The notes under the pieces were generated by a model that ran no database searches, was not told the origin of the DNA, and was given only the letters and a program-made list of their open reading frames with translations. From Hasllibacter sp963833115 (GTDB lineage: Bacteria > Pseudomonadota > Alphaproteobacteria > Rhodobacterales > Rhodobacteraceae), in contig CAWHWS010000002.1 of the NCBI GenBank assembly GCA_963833115.1, forward strand, positions 558,001 to 622,000: a stretch of 64,000 nucleotides of DNA, written 5' to 3'. Below are positions 8,104 to 15,681 of the stretch, one piece after another. Every line of letters starts with the position of its first letter. Position 1 is the stretch's first letter. The position numbers and the translations under genes were made by a program.

Positions 8104-9462
8104 ATGCCCGCATCCCCCCGCAGCGCCGCCGCGCTCCTCGCCGCGACCTGCCTCGTCGCCCCCGGCGCCGCGCTCGCGATCAACGTGACGCCGACCACCG
8201 ACGCCGCCGGCCTCGCGAACACGCTGTTCCTCAACGTCAACGGCCTCGCGCTGCAGAGCTTCTCCCTCAGCGGGGCGTTCGGGCAGGCGGGCACCTACCT
8301 CAACCCGCAGGGGACCTACGGCCTGCCGAACGCGGGCGTCATGTTCAGCACGGGCGACGTCTCGGAGTACGGCACCGGTCCGAACGAGCAGGACGGCTTC
8401 ACGAGCGGGACGGGCGGCGAGACGGCGACCGGCGCGCAGAACGACCTCCTGAGCCCGATCACGGGCCAGCCGGAGCATTTCGACGTGGTGCAGTTCGACG
8501 TGTCGTTCTTCGTGCCGGACGACGTGAGCGGCGTCACCTTCTTCGGCGCGTTCGGCTCCGAGGAGTTCCCCGAGTTCCAGGACTCGGGCGTGAACGATGG
8601 CTTCGGTCTCTTCGCCAACGGGGTGAACGTGGCGGGCGTGCGCCCCACGGGCGGCGGCCCGAACCAGCCGGTGAACATCGATAACGCGGACATGAGGGAG
8701 ATCGCGGGCACCGAGCTCGACGGCGTCCTGGCGCCTAACGGCAACCCCGTCCTTCGCTTCGACGTGCCGGTGAACTCGGGCCAGGTGAACGATTTCACGC
8801 TGATCCTCGCCGATGCGGGCGATGCTATCCTCGACACGACCGTCTACCTCAGCAGCTTCTTCGCCGCGGGCACGCCCGGCGGCGGGGGAACCGGGGGCGG
8901 CGGGACCGGCGGCGGCGACGGCCCGACGGGCGAGAGCGAGTTCGACCCGCTCCTGCCCTCCAACCCGCCCGACCCCGAGACCGGCGAGTTCGTCATCGAG
9001 ATCCCGGCCGGCATCCCGGACGACGCCGTGACGTGGATCGATCCGCCCATCGCCGTCGGCTACGAGTACGAGATCGACACCAACGCCTTCGACGAGATCA
9101 TCGCGCCCTCGCTGGCGACGGTGGCCGATCTCGACGGCTACACGATCACCGCCGGCGGCGTGAGCGTGGCCCTCGCGGCGGGCGCGACGCTCGACCTCGT
9201 GGCGGCGTTCGGCTCGGCGGTGACGGCGTTCTCCGTCACCGGGATCGACCCCGCGCTGATGCTCGACCCGGCCAACCCGCTGGCCTTCCCGCTGGCCGTC
9301 GGCTTCGAGACGGTGACGGGCACCATGTCCGTGACGGTCACGCCGATCGTCATCGACGACGATCCGATGGCGCCGATCCCGCTGCCGGCCGGGCTCTCGC
9401 TCTACCTCGGGGCGCTGGCGCTCGGCGGGGGCGCCGCGCTGCGCCGCCGGCGCCGAGCCTGA
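8104..9462 (+). CDS. VPLPA-CTERM surface protein with choice-of-anchor L-like domain
   Basis: Exported, C-terminally sorted surface protein of 452 residues. The signal peptide is about residues 1-25 (PRSAAALLAATCLV...GAALA). Residues ~35-210 match the choice-of-anchor L pattern: GVMFSTGDV, GPNEQDGF, GAFGSEEFPEFQ, VNDGFGLFANG. A glycine-rich linker (GGGGTGGGGTGGG) joins a second acidic domain. The C-terminus is IPLPA, a hydrophobic helix and RRRRR, the VPLPA-type tripartite signal recognised by exosortase XrtD. Start ATG 8104 is chosen because it begins the signal peptide. The upstream in-frame start at 8041 does not. A second VPLPA protein lies 2.3 kb away. The role is unknown; adhesion or biofilm matrix is plausible. 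Confidence 0.85.
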   Translation: MPASPRSAAALLAATCLVAPGAALAINVTPTTDAAGLANTLFLNVNGLALQSFSLSGAFGQAGTYLNPQGTYGLPNAGVMFSTGDVSEYGTGPNEQDGFTSGTGGETATGAQNDLLSPITGQPEHFDVVQFDVSFFVPDDVSGVTFFGAFGSEEFPEFQDSGVNDGFGLFANGVNVAGVRPTGGGPNQPVNIDNADMREIAGTELDGVLAPNGNPVLRFDVPVNSGQVNDFTLILADAGDAILDTTVYLSSFFAAGTPGGGGTGGGGTGGGDGPTGESEFDPLLPSNPPDPETGEFVIEIPAGIPDDAVTWIDPPIAVGYEYEIDTNAFDEIIAPSLATVADLDGYTITAGGVSVALAAGATLDLVAAFGSAVTAFSVTGIDPALMLDPANPLAFPLAVGFETVTGTMSVTVTPIVIDDDPMAPIPLPAGLSLYLGALALGGGAALRRRRRA

Positions 9463-9464
9463 CG

Positions 9465-10091
9465 GTGCGCGCGCGCCGCGGGGGCCCGCTCGCCCGCGCC
9501 CTCGCGGCCGGCGCGCTGCTGGCCGCGGCCCCCGCCGGGGCCGCGGACGAGGACGGGACCTTCGCGATCAAGGGGGCCGGGCTGCAGGGCTGCGCCGCCT
9601 TCGTGCGCGCCTGGGACGAGGGCAGCTCGGACCTCGCGCTCTACGGCGGCTGGCTCGAGGGCTACCTGACGGCGATGAACCAGACGACCGAGACGACGCA
9701 CGACCTCGCGCCCTGGCAGGACACGCGCACGCTCCTGGGCCTGCTTCGGGTCGCGTGCGACGCCGCGCCCGAGGGGACCGGGGTGATGCGCGCGGCGGTG
9801 GACATGATGCGCGCCCTCGCCCCGCAACGGATGACCGAGGCCTCCCCGATCGAGCGCGCGCAGGCGGACGGGCGCGCGGTGACCTTCTACCGCGAGACGG
9901 TGCGCCGGGTGCAGGCGCGGCTGGGCGAGCTCGGCGCCGCGGACCTGCCCGAGACCGGAGATCTCGACGCGCCCACGCGCGCCGCGATCGAGGCCTACCA
10001 GGCGGCGAACGGCCTCGAGCCGACGGGCCTGCCCGATCAGCGCACGCTGGTCGCGCTCTTCGTCACCGGCGGGGCCGCCCCGGCGGAGTAG
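9465..10091 (+). CDS. exported protein with C-terminal peptidoglycan-binding domain
   Basis: 208-residue secreted protein starting at GTG 9465, two bases after the stop of the surface-protein gene, so probably co-transcribed. A signal peptide (ARALAAGALLAAAPAGAAD) ends near residue 29. The next ~85 residues contain a cysteine pair (LQGCAAF and LRVACDA) and a GWLEGYLTA motif, reminiscent of Rap1a/HdeA-like periplasmic folds. The last ~65 residues are a peptidoglycan-binding-1-like domain: VQARLGELG, GDLDAPTRAAIEAYQAANGL, DQRTLVALF. It is probably periplasmic and cell-wall attached. The function is unknown. Confidence 0.75.
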   Translation: MRARRGGPLARALAAGALLAAAPAGAADEDGTFAIKGAGLQGCAAFVRAWDEGSSDLALYGGWLEGYLTAMNQTTETTHDLAPWQDTRTLLGLLRVACDAAPEGTGVMRAAVDMMRALAPQRMTEASPIERAQADGRAVTFYRETVRRVQARLGELGAADLPETGDLDAPTRAAIEAYQAANGLEPTGLPDQRTLVALFVTGGAAPAE

Positions 10092-10092
10092 G

Positions 10093-10668
10093 TCAGCCGC
10101 CCAGCGCGCTCAGCCGGGCCGCGAAATCGGCGCGCGCGCGCGCCGGGGGTCGCGGGTCCAGCGCGCGCACGAGCGCCGCGTCCGGGCGGCCGAACAGGCG
10201 GTCGGCCTCCGCCACCGCGAAGCCCGCGAGCCGCGTCGCCTCGATCCAGGCCGAGACCTTGTCGGCGGCCTTGATCGCGCGCTTCACCGGGGCCGGAAGG
10301 ATCGCGGGCAGGCCGAAGCGCAGGTGGATCGCGGCCGCGAGGCGGGCGTCCATCTCCGCGTAGCCGGGACCGACGGCGGCCTTCACCGGGCTGATCATGT
10401 CGCCGATCACGTATTCGGGCGCGTCGTGCAGGAGCGCGGCCAGCCGCCAGCGCGGCGCGTCCGGGCCGGCATAGAGCTCCTCGACGAGGAGGGAGTGCTC
10501 GGCCACCGAATAGGGCCAGTCGCCGCGCGTCTGCCCGTTCCAGCGCGCGACGAAGGCGAGGCCGTGGGCGATGTCGCCCGGCTCGATGTCCACCGGCGTG
10601 GGGTCGAGGAGGTCCAGCCGCCGGCCGGAGAGCATCCGCTGCCAGGCCCTCGGGCGCCGCGCGGTCAC
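10093..10668 (-). CDS. HD-domain hydrolase (YfbR-like)
   Basis: 191-residue HD-superfamily metal phosphohydrolase. The H...HD...D arrangement is visible as YSVAEHSLL, LAALLHDAPEYVIGDM and KAADKVSAW, close to the YfbR type that removes phosphate from deoxynucleoside 5'-monophosphates. The start is GTG 10668, overlapping the glycosyltransferase stop by 4 bases. It ends convergent with the peptidoglycan-binding gene, one base apart. The N-terminal segment up to ~45 (SGRRLDLLDPTPVDI, DIAHGLAFVARWNGQ) is typical of the alphaproteobacterial form. The nucleotide substrate is inferred from the family. Confidence 0.8.
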   Translation of the reverse strand: MTARRPRAWQRMLSGRRLDLLDPTPVDIEPGDIAHGLAFVARWNGQTRGDWPYSVAEHSLLVEELYAGPDAPRWRLAALLHDAPEYVIGDMISPVKAAVGPGYAEMDARLAAAIHLRFGLPAILPAPVKRAIKAADKVSAWIEATRLAGFAVAEADRLFGRPDAALVRALDPRPPARARADFAARLSALGG

Positions 10669-11642
10669 GCCGGCACCTCCGCCCGCGCGCGCAGCGTCCC
10701 CGGATCGCCGCAGGCCGCGACGTAGCGCGCGAACCGGTCCGATGACAGGAGGTGCCGCCAGAGCGCGTGGCGCATCTCGCGCGGGGCGTCCTGCGGCGCG
10801 GTGCGCGGCGGGGCGGGCGCGGGCTCGCCGGGCCAGTGCGCGGCGAGGAAGTCCACGAAGGCGCGGCGGTAGCGCAAGGGGAAGCGCCCGTCGTCGACCT
10901 TCCACGGCTTGGCCCCGCCGATGAAGTGCAGGACCGCGGGGTCCATCATCTCGGCGAAGAAGCCCGAGGCGCGCGTGTACTGCCAGTTCCAGGCCGGGTG
11001 CATCTCCGCCCAGTCGCCCTGCAGCACCGCGTTGAGGAGGTTCTGGTCGTGGCGGATCATGTCGCCGCGATGCGCGGCGCCGAAGGCCACGGAGCGCTCC
11101 ATCACCTGCGCCGCCCGCCAGGCCGCCACGTCGATCAGGAGCGCGCCGGAGTTGAAGTAGGGCGAGGCGGGCAGCCCGAGCCTGCGGAACTGGTCGTTGC
11201 GCCGGCCGGGCGTGCGCCATTGGCCGTGGTTGCGCACCGCGCCGAGCGCGTGGCCGTGCATGTCCGCCGACAGGAGCGCCGCGAAATCCCCCCGCTCGAT
11301 CAGCACGTCGCTGTCGAGATAGAGGATGCGGTCGTAATCGCCGGCCAGCGCCTCGGGCAGGGCCAGGCGCAGGTAGATGACCGCGCTGTGGTTCGCGTCC
11401 AGGCGCAGGGGATCGAAGAGCGCGCCGGTGCGGACATGGGCGAGGCGCACGTCCAGCCCGGCGAGGGAGGCCGGCACCGGGCGCGGCGGGTCGATCCCCG
11501 CGAGCACGATGTCGAAGGCGCCGGGCTGGAGCGCGCGGAGGCGTTGCGCGGCCAGCAGGGCGAAGCGTTCGTAGAGCCCGTCGGCGGCGAAGACGACCGC
11601 GGTCCGGTGCGTCGCGGTGCGGGAGCAGGTGGCGGCGATCAT
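10665..11642 (-). CDS. glycosyltransferase family 8 protein
   Basis: 325-residue GT-A fold glycosyltransferase. It has the metal-binding DSD motif in RILYLDSDV (residues 110-112), the NSGALLID segment, HDQNLLN and the C-terminal HFIGGAKPWK motif, all characteristic of family 8 (galactosyl/glucosyl transferases acting on lipopolysaccharide core or surface glycans). No signal peptide or membrane helix is seen, so it is cytoplasmic or membrane-peripheral. It is coupled to the downstream HD hydrolase by GTGA and follows the second VPLPA-CTERM gene after a stem-loop. The acceptor is unknown; surface polysaccharide is likely. Confidence 0.87.
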   Translation of the reverse strand: MIAATCSRTATHRTAVVFAADGLYERFALLAAQRLRALQPGAFDIVLAGIDPPRPVPASLAGLDVRLAHVRTGALFDPLRLDANHSAVIYLRLALPEALAGDYDRILYLDSDVLIERGDFAALLSADMHGHALGAVRNHGQWRTPGRRNDQFRRLGLPASPYFNSGALLIDVAAWRAAQVMERSVAFGAAHRGDMIRHDQNLLNAVLQGDWAEMHPAWNWQYTRASGFFAEMMDPAVLHFIGGAKPWKVDDGRFPLRYRRAFVDFLAAHWPGEPAPAPPRTAPQDAPREMRHALWRHLLSSDRFARYVAACGDPGTLRARAEVPA

Positions 11643-11680
11643 CGGGGCGATATCGCCAGCGCCCCGGCCCCGGTCAAGCC

Positions 11681-11707
11681 GGGCGCCCCCCCGGGGGCGG
11701 GGCGCCC
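11681..11707 (-). terminator. stem-loop downstream of VPLPA-CTERM gene
   Basis: GGGCGCCCC (11681-11689) and GGGGCGCCC (11699-11707) form a perfect 9-base stem with a 9-base loop, directly after the stop of the minus-strand surface protein gene. There is no clear U-run, so it may attenuate or protect rather than fully terminate. Confidence 0.45.
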
Positions 11708-11713
11708 GGGGCC

Positions 11714-12424
11714 TCAGGCGGCGCGGCGCCGGATCGCGGCGACGCCGCCCAGCGCCAGAACCATCAGCGGCAGCGTCGCGGGCAGCGGGATCACCGCGGT
11801 GGCGATGTCGAGGTCGATCGCGAGGGTTCCGCCGATCTCGCCCGTCGGCAGGCCGTCCAGGTCGGCGAGCTCGAAGAGGAGCGCCTCCAGGAGGGACGTC
11901 TCCGTCTCGGCGAAGATGGCGAACAGGCCGTCCACCGCCGTGTCCGTCGCGGCGGCCTCCACCGCCACGTCGATGGCGGTGACGCCGTCGTCGAAGCTCG
12001 CGGTGCCGTCCGCGAGCAGGTCGCCGAGGAAGGCGATCACGCCGGTGACGAACGGATCGCCCCCGAGGAGGAGGTCGTCGACGATGAGGCCGACCTCCTC
12101 CGCGACCGCCCCGGCGGCGTCCAGGAGGACGATGTCGTCGAGGCGGACCGCGCCGGAGAAGAGGTCGATGGCGACCGGGCCGCCTCCCCCGAACAGCACG
12201 GCCGTGACGGAGGCCGAGAAGATCAGGTCGTTCGGCGCGCCGATCGCGACCGGGTCCAGGATCTCGCCGAAGAAGGCGCCTCCGGATTCCAGGCGGACCA
12301 GGTCGCCATCGTTCGAGGCGAAGAAATCCGCCGAGAGGTCGAACGTGGCGACGGGGGCGGCCTGCGCGGCGGCGCCCGCGAGGGCGAGGGCGGCGGCCCC
12401 GCCGAGCGTGGTGAATGCGGTCAC
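11714..12424 (-). CDS. VPLPA-CTERM sorting domain protein
   Basis: 236-residue exported acidic protein. The signal peptide is about residues 1-21 (TTLGGAAALALAGAAAQAA). The middle is rich in Asp, Ala and Leu with repeated LDD/VDD segments and matches no family I know. The C-terminus is VIPLPATLPLMVLALGG followed by a basic cluster (IRRRAA), the VPLPA exosortase signal. The start GTG 12424 follows AAAGGA at good spacing. No longer start is supported although the frame stays open far upstream. It is the second such protein in the locus and also has a CtrA-like site upstream. Surface anchoring is inferred from the tail; the role is unknown. Confidence 0.82.
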   Translation of the reverse strand: MTAFTTLGGAAALALAGAAAQAAPVATFDLSADFFASNDGDLVRLESGGAFFGEILDPVAIGAPNDLIFSASVTAVLFGGGGPVAIDLFSGAVRLDDIVLLDAAGAVAEEVGLIVDDLLLGGDPFVTGVIAFLGDLLADGTASFDDGVTAIDVAVEAAATDTAVDGLFAIFAETETSLLEALLFELADLDGLPTGEIGGTLAIDLDIATAVIPLPATLPLMVLALGGVAAIRRRAA

Positions 12425-12457
12425 GACGAGATCCTTTCGGGATGCGATGCGGGTGGG

Positions 12458-12472
12458 GTAAAGATTCGTTAA
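12458..12472 (-). promoter_or_regulatory. CtrA-like site upstream of second VPLPA gene
   Basis: On the minus strand this reads TTAA-CGAATCT-TTAC, one mismatch from TTAA-N7-TTAA, 34 bases before the GTG start at 12424. It lies in a short A+T-enriched island within the divergent gap shared with ahcY. Confidence 0.4.
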
Positions 12473-12586
12473 CCGTCTGTCGACATATCCCGTGACGCGG
12501 CGGAGCCTTCGATTGCCAAGGGCGCCGCGCCGTGAGACGGACCGGGCGCGGCGCACGGCCGCGGCCGAAAGAACGAGGATTGAGCC

Positions 12587-13975
12587 ATGGCGCACGACCA
12601 CATCGTGAAGGACGTCTCCCTCGCCGGCTACGGTCGCCGCGAGCTCGACATCGCCGAGACGGAGATGCCGGGCCTGATGGCGCTGCGCGAGGAATACGGG
12701 GAGTCCCGCCCCCTGACCGGCGCGCGCATCGTCGGCTCGCTGCACATGACGATCCAGACCGCCGTCCTGATCGAGACGCTGACCGCGCTCGGCGCGGACG
12801 TGCGCTGGGCCTCTTGCAACGTCTTCTCCACGCAGGACCACGCCGCCGCCGCCATCGCCGAGGCCGGCGTGCCCGTCTTCGCGATCAAGGGACAGTCCCT
12901 GGTCGAGCACTGGGATTACCTCGACCGCTCGTTCCAGTTTCCCGAGGGTCCGAACATGATCCTCGACGATGGCGGGGACGCGACCCTCTACGTCCTCCTG
13001 GGCGCGCGCGCCGAGGCCGGCGAGGAGGTCATCCCCGTGCCCCAGTCCGAGGAGGAGGAGGCGATCAAGGCGCAGATCGCCAAGCGCATGGCAGAGAGCC
13101 CGGGCTGGTTCACCCGCGTCCGCGACCAGATCCGCGGCGTCTCCGAGGAGACGACCACCGGCGTGCACCGCCTCTACGAGCTCCAGCGCAAGGGCGAGCT
13201 TCCCTTCCCCGCGATCAACGTGAACGACAGCGTCACCAAGTCGAAGTTCGACAACAAGTACGGCTGCAAGGAGTCCCTGGTCGACGGCATCCGCCGGGCG
13301 ACCGACACGATGATGGCCGGCAAGGTCGCGGTCGTGTGCGGCTACGGCGACGTGGGCAAGGGCTCGGCCGCCTCGCTGCAGGGCGCGGGCGCGCGCGTCA
13401 TGGTGACCGAGGCCGACCCGATCTGCGCGCTGCAGGCGGCGATGGACGGGTTCGAGGTCGTGCTCCTCGAGGACGTCGTCGGCCGCGCCGACATCTTCGT
13501 CACCGCGACCGGCAACAAGGACGTCATCCGCATCGAGCACATGCGGCAGATGCGCGACATGGCGATCGTCGGCAACATCGGGCACTTCGACAACGAGATC
13601 CAGGTCGCCTCCCTCAAGAACCACAAGTGGACGTCGATCAAGGAGCAGGTCGACATGATCGAGATGCCCAACGGGCACCGGATCATCCTCCTGTCCGAGG
13701 GGCGGCTCCTCAACCTCGGCAACGCGACCGGCCACCCCAGCTTCGTGATGAGCGCCTCCTTCACCAACCAGGTGCTCGCGCAGATCGAGCTCTGGACCAA
13801 CGCCGGCGCCTACGAGAACGACGTCTACATCCTGCCCAAGGCCCTCGACGAGAAGGTCGCGCGCCTGCACCTGGACCGGATCGGCGTGAAGCTGACCCCG
13901 CTCGACAAGGCGCAGGCCGACTATATCGGCGTGCCGGAGGGCGGCCCCTACAAGCCCGCGCACTACCGCTACTGA
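12587..13975 (+). CDS. ahcY: S-adenosylhomocysteine hydrolase
   Basis: Cytoplasmic NAD-dependent enzyme that splits S-adenosylhomocysteine to adenosine and homocysteine, relieving product inhibition of methyltransferases. 462 residues, the usual bacterial length. Diagnostic segments in order: RIVGSLHMTIQTAVLIETL, WASCNVFSTQDHAAAA, the active-site NVNDSVTKSKFDN, the NAD loop VCGYGDVGKGSAAS, FVTATGNKDVI, and the C-terminal KPAHYRY. Start ATG 12587 follows GAGG. In Rhodobacter capsulatus ahcY is linked to the reg/hvr genes, consistent with regA/regB 1.5 kb downstream here. No SAH riboswitch fold was recognised upstream. Confidence 0.98.
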   Translation: MAHDHIVKDVSLAGYGRRELDIAETEMPGLMALREEYGESRPLTGARIVGSLHMTIQTAVLIETLTALGADVRWASCNVFSTQDHAAAAIAEAGVPVFAIKGQSLVEHWDYLDRSFQFPEGPNMILDDGGDATLYVLLGARAEAGEEVIPVPQSEEEEAIKAQIAKRMAESPGWFTRVRDQIRGVSEETTTGVHRLYELQRKGELPFPAINVNDSVTKSKFDNKYGCKESLVDGIRRATDTMMAGKVAVVCGYGDVGKGSAASLQGAGARVMVTEADPICALQAAMDGFEVVLLEDVVGRADIFVTATGNKDVIRIEHMRQMRDMAIVGNIGHFDNEIQVASLKNHKWTSIKEQVDMIEMPNGHRIILLSEGRLLNLGNATGHPSFVMSASFTNQVLAQIELWTNAGAYENDVYILPKALDEKVARLHLDRIGVKLTPLDKAQADYIGVPEGGPYKPAHYRY

Positions 13976-14041
13976 CGCCCGCCTTGCGCCCTGCGCCGCC
14001 CGCGTTAGCGTGAGCGGCGCAGCAGCGAAGGGGGACGCCAC

Positions 14042-14383
14042 GTGAGCAAGCGCGACGAGAAGATCGAGGCCTACGCCAAGGACCTCAAGGAGAAGTGCGG
14101 CATCGACGCCGACATGGACCTGCTGCGCAAGGTGGTGATCGCCTGCGGCCCGACGATCTACAACGCCGACAGCGAGACGGTCAGCGCCTCGAGCACCGGC
14201 GAGCTCAACACCGTGCGCGACAACTGGGTGATGAAGAAGCTCGGGATCGAGGACGAGGGCGAGGCGATGGGCGGCATCCAGAAGGTGATCCGCGAGTACG
14301 GCCGCGACAACCGCCGCAAGTACCGCGCGAGCCTCTACTACATGCTGACCACCCATTTCGGGAAGGAATCGGCGCTCGGCTAG
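14042..14383 (+). CDS. DUF2853 family protein
   Basis: 113-residue cytoplasmic protein starting at GTG 14042 after an AAGGGGG site. It is charged and helical, opening SKRDEKIEAYAKDLKEK, with a conserved core GPTIYNADSETVS and YYMLTTHFGK near the end. These match the DUF2853 family, small proteins widespread in alphaproteobacteria and Bacteroidetes without a known function. It follows ahcY by 66 bases on the same strand and may share its transcript. Confidence 0.85.
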   Translation: MSKRDEKIEAYAKDLKEKCGIDADMDLLRKVVIACGPTIYNADSETVSASSTGELNTVRDNWVMKKLGIEDEGEAMGGIQKVIREYGRDNRRKYRASLYYMLTTHFGKESALG

Positions 14384-14513
14384 GGGGCGGCGCGCCCGCC
14401 GAGCGGGCATCGCGCCATCGCGCATAGGTTGTTCGCGCAACAGCGGGGCCGTGGCGGGCGGCGCCGGCGCATCGGCGCGGGGCGGGGCCGGCGAATCGTC
14501 CTAGCCTGCGGGC

Positions 14514-14996
14514 ATGGACGCCGCCCGACCCCCCGCCTCCGCCCCCGCAGCCCGGCCGGGCCGTCTGTCCGGCGCGCGCCGCGCCGCGCGGTCCTTGCGC
14601 GGCCTCGGACCGCCCGCGGCGCTGGCGAGCCTCGCCGCCGCGCTCGCCCTCGCGGCGATGGACGCGCAGGCGCGCGCCATCCTGCCGGCCATGCTGCCCG
14701 GCTGGGCACCATGGGCCCCGGCGGCCATCGCCCTGGCCCTGATACCGCGGGCGATGCGCCGCCACTGGATCCGCGTGCGCGGCGACGCCCTCGAGATGCG
14801 CTCGGCCGCCGGGCGCGAGAGCTTCGACCTCTCCGCGGTCCGCCGGATCGAGATCACGCGCTTCTCGGGCCGCTACGACATCCACGTGATGCTCAAGGGC
14901 GGGGGCGTCCGCCGGCTCGCCGCCCGCGACCTCGCCGATCCCGACGGGGCGGTCGCCGCCCTGGGCGCGCGCGGCGTGCCGATCGTGCCGCTCTGA
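14514..14996 (+). CDS. small membrane protein with PH-like C-terminal domain
   Basis: 160 residues. After a basic N-terminus there are two hydrophobic helices (about 34-48 and 65-80), with PALLPG-like loops between. The rest is a soluble region of about 75 residues beginning WIRVRGDALEMRSAAG with SFDLSAVRRIEI, like bacterial PH or photosystem-assembly-type domains that follow two membrane helices. I do not recognise a named family. It ends 3 bases before the convergent regA stop. The start ATG 14514 lacks a strong ribosome site, so the true start may be a little further in. Confidence 0.6.
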   Translation: MDAARPPASAPAARPGRLSGARRAARSLRGLGPPAALASLAAALALAAMDAQARAILPAMLPGWAPWAPAAIALALIPRAMRRHWIRVRGDALEMRSAAGRESFDLSAVRRIEITRFSGRYDIHVMLKGGGVRRLAARDLADPDGAVAALGARGVPIVPL

Positions 14997-14999
14997 GCC

Positions 15000-15554
15000 C
15001 TAGCGCGGGGAGCGCTTGGCCAGGATGCGCTGCAGCGTGCGGCGGTGCATGTTCAGGCGGCGCGCGGTCTCGCTCACGTTGCGGTCGCAGAGCTCGTAGA
15101 CCCGCTGGATGTGCTCCCATCGCACGCGGTCCGCGCTCATCGGGTTCTCGGGCGGCGGCGGCAGCTCGCCTTCGGGCGTGAGCAGCGCCTGCATCACCGC
15201 GTTCGCGTCCGCGGGCTTGGAGAGGTAGTCGGTCGCGCCGGCCTTCACCGCGGCCACCGCCGTCGCGATGGCCCCGTAGCCGGTGAGGACCACCACGCGG
15301 CAGTCCGGGCGCGCGCCGCGCAGAGTCTCGACCACGTCGAGCCCGCTGCCGTCGCCCAGGCGCAGGTCGATGACCGCGTAGGCGGGGGGCCGGGCGGCGG
15401 CCGCGGCGCGCCCCTCGGCCACGCTCAGCGCCAGCTCGGGCGCGAAGCCGCGCTTCTCCATCGCCTTGGCGAGACGGCGCAGGAACAGCTCGTCGTCGTC
15501 CACGATAAGCAGGCTGGGATCGGGGCCGATCTCCGCTCTGGCCTCTTGCAGCAT
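15000..15554 (-). CDS. regA: response regulator RegA/PrrA/ActR
   Basis: Global redox response regulator of purple and marine alphaproteobacteria. It controls respiration, photosynthesis, nitrogen and CO2 fixation genes according to membrane quinone state. 184 residues, the standard length for RegA. The receiver domain has the acidic pocket IVDDDE, the phosphoacceptor Asp63 in VIDLRLGDG (the numbering of R. capsulatus), the switch Thr in VVLTGYG and Lys in LSKPAD. The C-terminal Fis-type helix-turn-helix is NVSETARRLNMHRRTLQRIL. Start ATG 15554 gives exact family alignment; the longer frame is not supported. It is divergent from regB across 127 bases. Confidence 0.95.
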   Translation of the reverse strand: MLQEARAEIGPDPSLLIVDDDELFLRRLAKAMEKRGFAPELALSVAEGRAAAAARPPAYAVIDLRLGDGSGLDVVETLRGARPDCRVVVLTGYGAIATAVAAVKAGATDYLSKPADANAVMQALLTPEGELPPPPENPMSADRVRWEHIQRVYELCDRNVSETARRLNMHRRTLQRILAKRSPR

Positions 15555-15681
15555 CCCGCCATCCCCCGCATCGCCCACCGACGTGAGCATAGGGCGCGGC
15601 GCCGTGTCTCCCACCCCGGACGTGCTAGGTTCCCTGCGGGGCGCCGCCGGGCGCCGGTCCGTCCAACGGGAGCGCGCAGAG

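Noticed and set aside
12425..12586. Possible SAH or SAM/SAH riboswitch before ahcY
   Set aside because: No conserved riboswitch core or pseudoknot pairing was recognised in the 162-base gap.
11714..14440. Long minus frame extending upstream of the second VPLPA gene, opposite ahcY and the DUF2853 gene
   Set aside because: Only the part from GTG 12424, with signal peptide and sorting tail, is supported; the upstream part is antisense to ahcY.
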